Notes under the pieces: model-generated
What the model was told of the DNA's origin: nothing
What the model saw: only the letters and a program-made list of their open reading frames with translations
Databases searched by the model: none
Shown here: positions 34,597-44,572 of the stretch, piece by piece
Layout: every line of letters starts with the position of its first letter
Position numbering within the stretch: position 1 is the first letter of the stretch
Assembly: GCF_007989805.1 (NCBI RefSeq)
Contig: NZ_BJUB01000010.1
Coordinates: 62,001-126,000 of the forward strand
Reading direction: 5' to 3'
DNA length: 64,000 bases
Source of the DNA: Cellulomonas xylanilytica
Lineage (GTDB): Bacteria > Actinomycetota > Actinomycetes > Actinomycetales > Cellulomonadaceae
Program-made: the position numbers and the translations under genes

Positions 34597-36327
34597 GTGA
34601 CGACGACGCCCACCCACCCGGACGCGCTCACCGAGCGCCCGCCCTCCCCGATCGACACGATCGCCGAGGCGTACATGACCCAGTACGCGACCCTCGACCC
34701 GCTGGCGGCGACCAGCATGGGCATCGCGGGTCACGACCACGAGATGACCGACCACTCCCCGGCCGGGCTCCAGGCCCGTGCGGACCTCACGCGCGCGACG
34801 CTGCAGCAGCTCGACGGCGCCTCCCCGACGGACGAGATCGACCAGATCACGCTCGCCGCGATGCGCGAGCGCCTCGGCCTGGAGCTCGAGCTCCACGAGG
34901 CCGGTGAGTTCCTGCGGGACCTCAACAACATCGCGTCCCCGGTCCAGAACCTGCGCGACGTCTTCGACATCATGCCGACCGACAGCGTCGAGGCGTGGTC
35001 GAACATCGCCGCCCGTCTCAACGCGCTGCCGTTCGCGGTCGACGGCTACGTCGAGTCCCTGCGGCTGGCCGCGGGCAGCGGCGCGGTCGCCGCGATCCGC
35101 CAGGTCGAAGAGGCCGCCCGCCAGGCGCAGGAGCTGGCCGACCCTGCCACGTCCTTCTTCACCACCTTCATCACCGGGGCCGACGTCGACGCGGTCCTGG
35201 ACGAGTCGGCCGCGTGCTCGCTGGTCCGCGCCGAGCTGGAGCACGGCGCCACCGCGGCCCGGGACGCGTACGCGACCCTGGCGGCCTTCCTGCGGGACGA
35301 GCTGGCGCCGCAGGCCCCGCAGGAGGACGCGGCCGGCCGCGAGCGCTACGCCCTGTGGTCGCGCGCGTTCCTCGGTGCCACGGTCGACCTGGAGGAGACG
35401 TACCGGTGGGGGCTCGAGGAGCTCGCCCGCGTCGTCGCCGAGCAGGAGGCGGTCGCCGCGCAGATCGCCGGTCCGGGCGCCACGGTCGAGCAGGCGGTCG
35501 CCAAGCTCGACGAGAACCCCGCGGGGACCCTGCACGGCACCGCGGCGCTGCAGGCGTGGATGCAGGAGACGTCGGACGCGGCGATCGAGGCCCTGGACGG
35601 CACGCACTTCGACATCCCCGTCCCGGTGCTCACCCTCGAGTGCCGCATCGCACCGACGCAGAACGGCGGCATCTACTACACGGGGCCCAGCGACGACTTC
35701 AGCCGCCCCGGGCGCATGTGGTGGTCGGTGCCCCCGGAGGTCACCACCTTCAACACGTGGCGCGAGAAGACGACCGTCTACCACGAGGGCGTCCCGGGCC
35801 ACCACCTGCAGATCGGCCAGGCGGTGTTCCAGCGCGCGACGCTGAACACGTGGCGCCGGCTGGCGTGCTGGACGTCCGGCTACGGCGAGGGCTGGGCCCT
35901 GTACGCCGAGCGGCTCATGGCCGACCTCGGCTTCCTCGACGACCCGGGCGACCGGCTGGGCATGCTCGACGGCCAGCGCATGCGCGCCGCCCGCGTCGTG
36001 TTCGACATCGGCGTGCACCTCGGGCTGGAGGCGCCGCCGGAGTGGGGCGGCGGGACGTGGGACGCCGACAAGGGCTGGGCGTTCCTCGTGGCCAACATCA
36101 ACATGCCCGAGGCGTTCATCCGGTTCGAGTGGAACCGGTACCTGGGCTGGCCGGGCCAGGCCCCGTCGTACAAGATCGGCCAGCGCCTCTGGGAGCAGAC
36201 GCGGGACGCCGCGGCGGCCGAGGCGCGCGCCGCGGGCGAGGAGTTCGACCTCAAGGCCTTCCACGCCCGCGCCCTGGGCATGGGCGCCCTGCCGCTCGAC
36301 GTGCTCCGCACGGCGTTCGCCGGCTGA
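34597..36327 (+). CDS. DUF885 zinc metallopeptidase-like protein
   Basis: A 576-aa protein of the DUF885 family, mostly helical. It contains the gluzincin-like motif HEGVPGHH (HExxxGHH, about residues 394-401), followed by SGYGEGWALYAERLM with the likely third metal-ligand Glu. Such proteins are predicted soluble zinc peptidases or carboxypeptidases. No signal peptide is present, so it acts in the cytoplasm. GTG 34597 is leaderless by position. A perfect hairpin lies just downstream. Confidence 0.88.
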   Translation: MTTTPTHPDALTERPPSPIDTIAEAYMTQYATLDPLAATSMGIAGHDHEMTDHSPAGLQARADLTRATLQQLDGASPTDEIDQITLAAMRERLGLELELHEAGEFLRDLNNIASPVQNLRDVFDIMPTDSVEAWSNIAARLNALPFAVDGYVESLRLAAGSGAVAAIRQVEEAARQAQELADPATSFFTTFITGADVDAVLDESAACSLVRAELEHGATAARDAYATLAAFLRDELAPQAPQEDAAGRERYALWSRAFLGATVDLEETYRWGLEELARVVAEQEAVAAQIAGPGATVEQAVAKLDENPAGTLHGTAALQAWMQETSDAAIEALDGTHFDIPVPVLTLECRIAPTQNGGIYYTGPSDDFSRPGRMWWSVPPEVTTFNTWREKTTVYHEGVPGHHLQIGQAVFQRATLNTWRRLACWTSGYGEGWALYAERLMADLGFLDDPGDRLGMLDGQRMRAARVVFDIGVHLGLEAPPEWGGGTWDADKGWAFLVANINMPEAFIRFEWNRYLGWPGQAPSYKIGQRLWEQTRDAAAAEARAAGEEFDLKAFHARALGMGALPLDVLRTAFAG

Positions 36328-36337
36328 GCACAGGACG

Positions 36338-36373
36338 ACGACGGGCCGGCGGCTGCTGCCGCCGGCCCGTCGT
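36338..36373. terminator. bidirectional terminator
   Basis: A perfect 15-bp stem (36338-36352 with 36359-36373) and a 6-nt CTGCTG loop between the convergent DUF885 and VKOR genes. Confidence 0.85.
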
Positions 36374-36383
36374 GCGTCTGCGG

Positions 36384-37079
36384 TCAGGCGAGGATGATCG
36401 AGCCGTACTTGACCAGGATCGCGACGGCCATCAGCACGATGAGCGCGACGGTCACGAACCAGTCGTTGCCGTGCTCGACGAAGCGCCGGGCGGCCGGGCC
36501 CCAGCGGCCGGGGAACGAGATGACGCCCTCGCGCACGTTCAGCCGGGTCAGGCCGGCCCAGACGAGGGTGGTCGTCACGGTGATGAGCAGGCACCAGGGG
36601 CACAGGGCACCGATGCCGAAGTACGACACGAAGAACAGCCACCACGCGAACAGGAAGCCCAGCGTGTAGATCGCCTGGGCGCCGAGCATGAACCAGCGCG
36701 GGAAGACCACGCGCCCGAGGACCGCCACGGCCACCGTGATGACCACGGCCTCGGCGGCGATGCCGAGGAACGCGTTGGGGAAGCCGAACAGCGTCGCCTC
36801 CGGGCTCAGCGCGACCGTGCCGCAGCTGATGACCGCGTTGACGTTGCACCCCAGGTCGGCGTTCGGGTCCGCCGCGAGCTTGAGCGCGTCGATCGAGAGC
36901 ACGAAGGACGCCAGCAGGCCGAGCGCGCCCGAGACGACCATCTCGATCGCGGTCCGCGCCCGCCACGCCTGCGACGGAGGCTCCAGCAGGTCCGGATCCG
37001 GGTCGACGTCGAGCTCGTCGAAGTCGTCCAGGTCGTCCCCGTCCAGCTCGTTCGCCGACGACCTCGTCGCGTCACCCAC
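36384..37079 (-). CDS. vitamin K epoxide reductase (VKOR) family protein
   Basis: A 231-aa membrane protein with about five transmembrane segments. The active-site pair is CPWC (in GIGALCPWCLLITV), and the loop pair is in GCNVNAVISCGTVALS, as in bacterial VKOR homologues that re-oxidise DsbA-like proteins via quinone. It is thus the DsbB equivalent for extracellular disulfides. An acidic cytoplasmic tail (about 35 residues, rich in Asp) precedes TM1. GTG 37079 is chosen because GAGGAG lies 5-6 nt upstream. Confidence 0.9.
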   Translation of the reverse strand: MGDATRSSANELDGDDLDDFDELDVDPDPDLLEPPSQAWRARTAIEMVVSGALGLLASFVLSIDALKLAADPNADLGCNVNAVISCGTVALSPEATLFGFPNAFLGIAAEAVVITVAVAVLGRVVFPRWFMLGAQAIYTLGFLFAWWLFFVSYFGIGALCPWCLLITVTTTLVWAGLTRLNVREGVISFPGRWGPAARRFVEHGNDWFVTVALIVLMAVAILVKYGSIILA

Positions 37080-37225
37080 GGCGTCTCCTCGCGTCCCTCG
37101 TGACCTCGGACCGGCGGTACCGCCCGCCGCACCCGACCACAGCGCGCCCATTGTGCCCTGACGCCCTGTGCCGGGTGCACGGGTCGAGAGTCCCGATCAA
37201 CGCCGACGAACTAGGCTCCCCACCC

Positions 37226-37867
37226 GTGACCCGTCTGCTGCTCGCCTCCGCCTCGCCCGCCCGCCGCGCCACCCTGCTCGCCGCGGGGATCGAGCCCCTC
37301 GTCGCCGTGTCGGCCGTCGACGAGGAGGCGGTCCTGGCGGCCGCGCGCGAGCGGTTCGGGGTGCTCGACCCCGCGGACGCGGTGCTGCTGCTCGCCCAGG
37401 CGAAGGTCGAGGACGTGTCCCGGAACCTGCCCGAGGACCTGGACGACGCCGACGACCTGCTCCTGCTGGGCTGCGACTCGATGCTGGAGCTGGACGGCGA
37501 GATCTACGGCAAGCCCGCGGACGCGGCGCAGGCGACCGAGCGGTGGCGGCTGATGCGCGGCCGGTCGGGCGTGCTGCACACCGGGCACTGGCTGATGGAC
37601 GAGCGCGACGTGCCGGCGATGCTCGGGGCGACCTCGTCCACGACCGTCCGGTTCGCGGACCTGTCCGACGCGGAGATCGACGCGTACGTCGCGACGGGCG
37701 AGCCGCTCGCGGTGGCCGGCGCGTTCACGATCGACGGCCTGGGCGGCCCGTTCGTCGAGCGCATCGAGGGCGATCACCACGGGGTCGTCGGCCTGAGCCT
37801 GCCGCTGCTGCGCGAGCTCCTCGGCGAGGTAGGTGTACGCATCTCGGACCTGTGGCGAACAAGGTGA
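37226..37867 (+). CDS. maf: Maf-family nucleotide pyrophosphatase
   Basis: A 213-aa Maf protein, a house-cleaning enzyme that hydrolyses non-canonical nucleoside triphosphates (or dTTP/UTP) to monophosphates. The N-terminal LLLASASPARRATLLAAGIEP loop, the catalytic LLLGCDSMLELDG and GKPADAAQA segments are clear. GTG 37226 follows TAGGCT (37212-37217) with an 8-nt gap. The position between accE and accA matches M. tuberculosis (Rv3282). Some Maf proteins also restrain septation. Confidence 0.92.
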   Translation: MTRLLLASASPARRATLLAAGIEPLVAVSAVDEEAVLAAARERFGVLDPADAVLLLAQAKVEDVSRNLPEDLDDADDLLLLGCDSMLELDGEIYGKPADAAQATERWRLMRGRSGVLHTGHWLMDERDVPAMLGATSSTTVRFADLSDAEIDAYVATGEPLAVAGAFTIDGLGGPFVERIEGDHHGVVGLSLPLLRELLGEVGVRISDLWRTR

Positions 37868-37983
37868 CCTAGGTCCCTGACGGCAGCACCGGTCGGCGCG
37901 GAACGATCGACGCGTGGGCCAGCCCGAGAGGCCCATCGGAGCCCGGGCAGGCCGGGCCCGCGCAGGGCGCCCGAGGACACCAC

Positions 37984-38463
37984 ATGTCTGTTCAGCCGGT
38001 AGCACCGAGCCACCGCTTCGTCCGCATCTCCGGCCTCCTGGTGATCATCGCCGGGGTCGCGCTCGTCATCGCGGGAGGCGTCACCTGGAGCGCCGTCGCG
38101 TCCCACCTCGCCGCCGAGAACATCACGGTCTCCGACGACGCCGCCGCCTTCGGCGGGCAGACGGTCGACACCCCGTGGGAGGCGTTCGCGCAGGCCGAGA
38201 TCATCAACGACCACGCCCTGGAGGCGACAGGCGGCAAGACGTACGCCGAGCTCGACAAGGAGGACCCGCTGCGTGCCGTCGCGATGAACGGCTCCTTCCT
38301 GCGGGCCTCGCTGTTCACGTCGGTCGTCGCCTTCGGTGTCGCTGCCCTCGTCGTGGGCGTCGGCGTCCTCTTCGGGCTCGTCGGCCTCGCCCTGCGGCGC
38401 CTCGCGCCCGCGGCACCGGTCGCCCCCGCGCGGACCGACGAGAACCGTCTCGCCAGCGTCTGA
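37984..38463 (+). CDS. small membrane protein, unknown function
   Basis: A 159-aa protein with two or three transmembrane helices: LLVIIAGVALVIAGGVTWSAV near the N terminus and VVAFGVAALVVGVGVLFGLVGLAL near the C terminus, joined by an extracellular loop of about 70 residues (PWEAFAQAEIINDHALEATGGK). The hairpin topology puts both ends inside. Related actinobacterial proteins carry the doubtful label aromatic ring-opening dioxygenase LigA; nothing here supports that. A GAGGA ribosome site precedes the ATG. A hairpin terminator follows. Confidence 0.75.
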   Translation: MSVQPVAPSHRFVRISGLLVIIAGVALVIAGGVTWSAVASHLAAENITVSDDAAAFGGQTVDTPWEAFAQAEIINDHALEATGGKTYAELDKEDPLRAVAMNGSFLRASLFTSVVAFGVAALVVGVGVLFGLVGLALRRLAPAAPVAPARTDENRLASV

Positions 38464-38474
38464 CGCCGACCGCG

Positions 38475-38504
38475 CGAGCCCGGTCCCGCACGGGGCCGGG
38501 CTCG
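38475..38504. terminator. terminator after the small membrane protein gene
   Basis: A 14-bp stem (38475-38488 with 38491-38504, one G-U pair) with a minimal loop, 12 nt after the stop. The remaining bases up to accA at 38673 hold no gene; TACGGT (38662-38667) is a possible accA -10. Confidence 0.75.
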
Positions 38505-38672
38505 TCGCTCTTGTGGTGTCCGGACAATCGCGTCGGCGCAGAGCGGGCATCACGGGCAGGTCGCCTGAGGATCCCTACAAGGAGGCCCCGACGGGCTTGG
38601 CCGGATCGACAATCTTGTCCGGGCACGCCGCGCCCGCGTCGGCGCGGATCGTCGAGGGCGTTACGGTGAGCC

Positions 38673-40472
<1,800 letters not shown>

Positions 40473-40479
40473 CGCGGGC

Positions 40480-40986
40480 GTGAGCGACGCGCCACCGGCC
40501 CACCACCCGCGCCAGCCCGGCGACGGCTGGGTCGAGTGCGCGTGCGGTCGCCGGCACTGGGGGCTGCACGGCGCCGCCGGGCTGCTGCTGGTCCGTCGTG
40601 ACGCCGACGGCACCCCGCTCGCCGTCGTGCTCCAGCACCGCGCCCTGTGGAGCGACCAGGGCGGTACCTGGGGCGTCCCGGGCGGCGCGCGGATGCCGGG
40701 CGAGTCCCCGGAGCACGCCGCGCTGCGCGAGGCCGAGGAGGAGGCGGGCATCGACCGCGTGAGCGTCCGGCTGCGCGAGTCGCGCGTGCTGCAGCACGAC
40801 GACTGGTCCTACACCACGGTGATCGCCGACGAGGTGGGTCCGGTGCAGCCGACCGTCACCGACGCCGAGAGCGTCGAGCTGCGCTGGGTGCCGGTCGACG
40901 AGGTGGCCGCCCTGCCGCTGCTCCCCGCGTTCGCCGCCGCCTGGCCCCACCTCCGCGAGCGCCTGGTCGGCCTCGGCCACGGGTGA
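40480..40986 (+). CDS. NUDIX hydrolase
   Basis: A 168-aa Nudix protein. The Nudix box (Gx5Ex7REUxEExGU) is seen as GARMPGESPEHAALREAEEEAGI (about 68-90), with all catalytic Glu present. A CACGRRHWG stretch lies near the N terminus. It hydrolyses nucleoside diphosphate-linked compounds; MutT-like 8-oxo-dGTP or ADP-ribose cleavage are options. GTG 40480 is 7 bp after accA, so it is probably co-transcribed with accA. Confidence 0.88.
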   Translation: MSDAPPAHHPRQPGDGWVECACGRRHWGLHGAAGLLLVRRDADGTPLAVVLQHRALWSDQGGTWGVPGGARMPGESPEHAALREAEEEAGIDRVSVRLRESRVLQHDDWSYTTVIADEVGPVQPTVTDAESVELRWVPVDEVAALPLLPAFAAAWPHLRERLVGLGHG

Positions 40987-41042
40987 CCGGCCTCACAGGA
41001 AGCCGCGGACGGACGGTGTCGCGCGGGGCTCGTCGGCGGGAG

Positions 41043-41075
41043 TAGTGTCCGCGACGTGAGGTAAGGCTCGCCTCA
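41043..41075 (+). promoter_or_regulatory. efeU promoter with IdeR/DmdR-like iron box
   Basis: TAGTGT (41043-41048) is a -10 box placing the transcript start near 41055. TGAGGTAAGGCTCGCCTCA at 41057-41075 matches the actinobacterial iron-box consensus (TTAGGTTAGGCTAACCTAA) at 14 of 19 positions, with perfect TGAGG/CCTCA arms. Bound Fe-IdeR would block initiation when iron is ample. Confidence 0.72.
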
Positions 41076-41099
41076 TCGCTTCCCAGCCGAAAGCCTCCC

Positions 41100-41960
41100 A
41101 TGGTCGCCAACTACCTGATCGGCCTGCGCGAAGGCCTCGAGGCCGCGCTGGTCGTCAGCATCCTCGTCGCCTACCTGGTCAAGACCGGTCGCCGCGACCA
41201 GTTGCCCGCCCTGTGGGCCGGTGTCGGGATCGCTGCTCTCGTCTCGCTCGGGTTCGGCGCGGTCCTGACGTTCGGTCCCTCGGGCCTGTCGTTCGAGGCC
41301 CAGGAGGCCATCGGCGGCACGCTCTCGATCGTCGCGGTCGGGCTCATCACCTGGATGATCTTCTGGATGGCCCGCACGGCCCGCCACCTCAAGGGCGACC
41401 TGCACCACCGGCTCGACGACACCGTCGGCCACGGGAAGCGCGCCGTCCTGGTGGTGGCACTGCTCGCGGTCGGACGCGAAGGGCTGGAGACCGCGCTGTT
41501 CCTCTGGGCCGGTGCGCAGGCGACGGGCGGGAACGCGGCACCGCTGGTCGGGGCCGCCCTCGGGCTGGCCACCGCGGTGCTGCTCGGCTGGCTCGTGTAC
41601 CGCGGAGCGATCCGTCTCGACCTGCGCCTCTTCTTCGCCTGGACGGGGCTCTTCCTCGTGGTCGTCGCGGCCGGCGTGCTGGCCTACGGCGTCCACGACC
41701 TGCAGGAGGCCGGCATCCTGCCGGGCCTGAACAACCTCGTCTTCGACGTCTCGGCCGCTGTGCCGCCCAGCAGCTGGTACGGCTCCGTGCTCAAGGGCAC
41801 CGTCAACTTCTCGCCGGCCACGACGTGGCTCCAGGCGATCGCCTGGACCGCCTACATCCTCCCGACGCTGTACTTCTTCGTCCGCACCACGTGGGGCTCC
41901 GCACCCGCCCGTCCGTCGGCTCCCGCCGTCGCTCCCGCCGTGCGCACCTCCGCCGCCTGA
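41100..41960 (+). CDS. efeU: ferrous/ferric iron permease EfeU (FTR1 family)
   Basis: A 286-aa, seven-TM permease. The two REGLE-type motifs of the family are present: LREGLEAALVVS in TM1 and VGREGLETALFLW in TM4, where acidic residues carry iron. It works with EfeO and EfeB in an acid-induced iron uptake system. The ATG at 41100 sits 25 nt after an iron box and has only a weak ribosome site (GAAAGCC). It is followed by efeO after 29 bp. The iron box implies repression by IdeR/DmdR. Confidence 0.94.
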   Translation: MVANYLIGLREGLEAALVVSILVAYLVKTGRRDQLPALWAGVGIAALVSLGFGAVLTFGPSGLSFEAQEAIGGTLSIVAVGLITWMIFWMARTARHLKGDLHHRLDDTVGHGKRAVLVVALLAVGREGLETALFLWAGAQATGGNAAPLVGAALGLATAVLLGWLVYRGAIRLDLRLFFAWTGLFLVVVAAGVLAYGVHDLQEAGILPGLNNLVFDVSAAVPPSSWYGSVLKGTVNFSPATTWLQAIAWTAYILPTLYFFVRTTWGSAPARPSAPAVAPAVRTSAA

Positions 41961-41989
41961 CCCACCCGACGCGCTCTCCGAGGAGACCC

Positions 41990-43192
41990 ATGTCCCGCCG
42001 TCCCACGCTCGTCGCTGCCGTCACAGCCGCGCTCGTCCTGCCGCTCGTCGCGGCGTGCGTGCCCAACGACCCCGCGCAGCCCGGGGCGTCCGCCGGTGCC
42101 GGCGTGCTGACGGTGACCTCCACCGCCGACGCGTGCGACGTGTCGGCCGCCGAGGCGGACTCGGGCACCGTGCGGTTCGCGGTCACCAACGAGGGCGACG
42201 ACGTCACCGAGTTCTACCTGCTCGGCGACGACGGCCTGCGCGTGATCTCCGAGGTCGAGAACGTCGGCCCCGGACTGACCCGTGACCTCGTCGTCCAGGT
42301 GAAGCCCGGCACGTACTACACGGCGTGCAAGCCGGGCATGGTCGGCGACGGCATCCGTGCGGAGTTCACGGTGAACGACACCGGCGTCGAGGTGGGACCC
42401 ACGGGCGACACCGCCGACCAGCTCGCCGCCGCCGAGGCGTCCTACGTCGCGTACGTGAAGGACCAGGTGGGCTCGCTCATCGCCGGCACGGAGGCGTTCG
42501 CCGCCGCGTACACCGCGAGGGACGACGAGACCGCGAAGTCCCTCTATGCCGACACCCGCGCGCACTGGGAGCGCGTCGAGCCCGTCGCCGAGTCGTTCGG
42601 CGACCTGGACCCGCTGCTCGACCTGCGGGAGGCGGACGTCGAGGAGGGCGCCACGTGGAGCGGCTGGCACCTCATCGAGAAGGACCTCTGGCAGCCGGCG
42701 CCGGACGCCAACGGCGGGGTCACGTACGTGCCGCTGACACCCGAGCAGCGGGACGCCGCCGCGGCCGACCTGGTGACGTACACCCAGCAGCTGGTCGACG
42801 AGGTGAACTCCCCCGACTTCACGTTCGAGGCGTTCCAGATCGCCAACGGCGCCAAGGAGCTGCTCGACGAGGTCGCCACCGGCAAGGTCACCGGCGAGGA
42901 GGAGATCTGGTCGCACACCGACCTGTGGGACTTCCAGGCCAACGTCGACGGCGCGCGCGTGGGCTACGAGGTCCTCGCGGACGTGGTCGAGGCCGAGGAC
43001 CCCGAGCTGGCTGACACGCTGGCCACCCGGTTCGAGGAGATCGACGCGCTGCTCGCGGAGCAGGGTTCCCTGGAGGCCGGCTTCACGTACTACGACCAGC
43101 TCACGGAGGAGCAGGTCAAGGACCTCGCCGCCGCGGTCGACGCCCTGTCCGAGCCCCTGTCCCGCCTCACCGCCACGGTGACGGGCGCCTGA
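41990..43192 (+). CDS. efeO: iron uptake lipoprotein EfeO (cupredoxin + M75 domain)
   Basis: A 400-aa lipoprotein (lipobox VAAC, about residue 20). Residues about 35-125 are a cupredoxin-like domain, ending in VQVKPGTYYTACKPGMVG. Residues about 145-395 are the imelysin/M75 domain with the iron-binding HxxE motif in GWHLIEKDLW. EfeO captures iron outside and delivers it to EfeU. GAGGAGA precedes ATG 41990. This is the full EfeO form with both domains. Confidence 0.94.
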   Translation: MSRRPTLVAAVTAALVLPLVAACVPNDPAQPGASAGAGVLTVTSTADACDVSAAEADSGTVRFAVTNEGDDVTEFYLLGDDGLRVISEVENVGPGLTRDLVVQVKPGTYYTACKPGMVGDGIRAEFTVNDTGVEVGPTGDTADQLAAAEASYVAYVKDQVGSLIAGTEAFAAAYTARDDETAKSLYADTRAHWERVEPVAESFGDLDPLLDLREADVEEGATWSGWHLIEKDLWQPAPDANGGVTYVPLTPEQRDAAAADLVTYTQQLVDEVNSPDFTFEAFQIANGAKELLDEVATGKVTGEEEIWSHTDLWDFQANVDGARVGYEVLADVVEAEDPELADTLATRFEEIDALLAEQGSLEAGFTYYDQLTEEQVKDLAAAVDALSEPLSRLTATVTGA

Positions 43193-43206
43193 CCGAAGGA
43201 GCACAC

Positions 43207-44550
43207 GTGCACGACGAGACCGACGGCCCGCGGCTCTCCCGGCGCGCCGTCCTCGGCCTCGGCGGCGGCCTCGCGGCCGCCGGGGTCGTCGCCGGTCTCG
43301 GCGTCGGCCGCGCGACTGCGACAGCGCCCGGGCCGGCCGTCGCAAGCACGGGCACCGGCACGTACCCGTTCACGGGGGTGCACCAGGCGGGCATCGTCAC
43401 GCCCGCGCAGGACCGGCTCTACCTCGCTGCGTTCGACCTCACCACGACGTCCCGCGACGAGCTGGTCGAGCTGCTCCGCCGCTGGACCACGATCGCCGCG
43501 CGGCTCACCCAGGGGCTGTCGGCCGGGCCGTTCGGACCCGCGTCGGGACCGTACGACGCTCCTCCGGACGACACCGGCGAGGCCGCGGACCTGCCCCCGG
43601 CAGGGCTGACCATCACGTTCGGTCTCGGCCGGTCGATGTTCGTGGGCACCCCTGGACCCGACGGGACGCCCGGCGAGGACCGGTTCGGGCTCGCGGACCG
43701 CCTGCCCGACGGGCTCGTCGCGCTCCCGCACTTCGCCGCGGACGACCTCGACCCCGCCCGCAGCGACGGCGACCTGGTCGTCCAGGCGTGCGCGGACGAC
43801 CCGCAGGTCGCGGTGCACGCCATCCGGAACCTGTCCCGGGCCGCGTTCGGGTCCGCGACCATCCGGTGGACGCAGCTCGGGTACGGGCGCACGTCGTCGA
43901 CGAGCACCGCCCAGCGGACACCGCGCAACCTGTTCGGGTTCAAGGACGGCACGGCGAACGTCAAGGCCGAGGAGACCGACGCGCTCGACGAGCACGTCTG
44001 GGTGCCGGCCTCGGCGGGCTGGCTCGCGGGCGGCTCGTACCTCGTCGCCCGCCGCATCCGGATGCGCATCGAGACGTGGGACCGGACCTCCCTGCGCGAG
44101 CAGGAGAACCTCGTCGGCCGCACCAAGGGCGAGGGCGCGCCGCTGTCGGGCGGGACCGAGTTCACCGAGCCGGACTTCACGGCGCAGGGGCGCGGTGGGG
44201 CCCCGCTCATCGCGGTCGACTCGCACGTCCGGCTGGCGCACCCGTCGAGCCACGACGGCGCCCGGATGCTGCGCCGCGGCTACAACTTCACCGACGGCAA
44301 CGACGCGCTCGGCCGGCTCGACGCCGGACTGTTCTTCGTCGCGTTCGTCCGCGACCCGCGCACCCACTACATCCCCGTGCAGGCGGCGCTGTCCCGCGAC
44401 GACGTGCTCATGGAGTACCTGACGCACACCGGCTCCGGGCTGTTCGCCGTCCCACCAGGCGTCCCGGACGGGTCGCTGGTCACCGGGGCGGACGGCACCC
44501 CGGTCACCACGGCCGACAGCCCGTTCGTGGGGCAGCAGCTGTTCGCCTGA
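43207..44550 (+). CDS. efeB: deferrochelatase/Dyp-type peroxidase EfeB
   Basis: A 447-aa haem peroxidase with a Tat signal (RLSRRAVLGLGGGLAAAG), so it is exported folded with haem. The Dyp signature GFKDGTAN lies at about 247-254, and the proximal haem His is probably in DSHVRLAHPSSHDG. It oxidises ferrous iron or recovers iron from haem for EfeO-EfeU. AAGGAG lies 6 nt before the GTG, and the gap to efeO is only 14 bp, so efeUOB is one operon. Confidence 0.94.
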   Translation: MHDETDGPRLSRRAVLGLGGGLAAAGVVAGLGVGRATATAPGPAVASTGTGTYPFTGVHQAGIVTPAQDRLYLAAFDLTTTSRDELVELLRRWTTIAARLTQGLSAGPFGPASGPYDAPPDDTGEAADLPPAGLTITFGLGRSMFVGTPGPDGTPGEDRFGLADRLPDGLVALPHFAADDLDPARSDGDLVVQACADDPQVAVHAIRNLSRAAFGSATIRWTQLGYGRTSSTSTAQRTPRNLFGFKDGTANVKAEETDALDEHVWVPASAGWLAGGSYLVARRIRMRIETWDRTSLREQENLVGRTKGEGAPLSGGTEFTEPDFTAQGRGGAPLIAVDSHVRLAHPSSHDGARMLRRGYNFTDGNDALGRLDAGLFFVAFVRDPRTHYIPVQAALSRDDVLMEYLTHTGSGLFAVPPGVPDGSLVTGADGTPVTTADSPFVGQQLFA

Positions 44551-44559
44551 CCAGCGGGG

Positions 44560-44565
44560 TACTGT
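44560..44565 (+). promoter_or_regulatory. -10 box of the leaderless EEP gene
   Basis: TACTGT ends 7 nt before the GTG at 44573. No ribosome site. Confidence 0.45.
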
Positions 44566-44572
44566 CGCGCGC

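Noticed and set aside
37984..38463. Annotation as aromatic ring-opening dioxygenase LigA
   Set aside because: The protein is a small membrane hairpin with no dioxygenase metal ligands. The name appears to come from propagated misannotation.
38518..38622. Separated CCGGACAA and TTGTCCGG arms before accA
   Set aside because: The arms are about 85 bp apart with no other symmetry, which is more likely chance than a regulatory hairpin.
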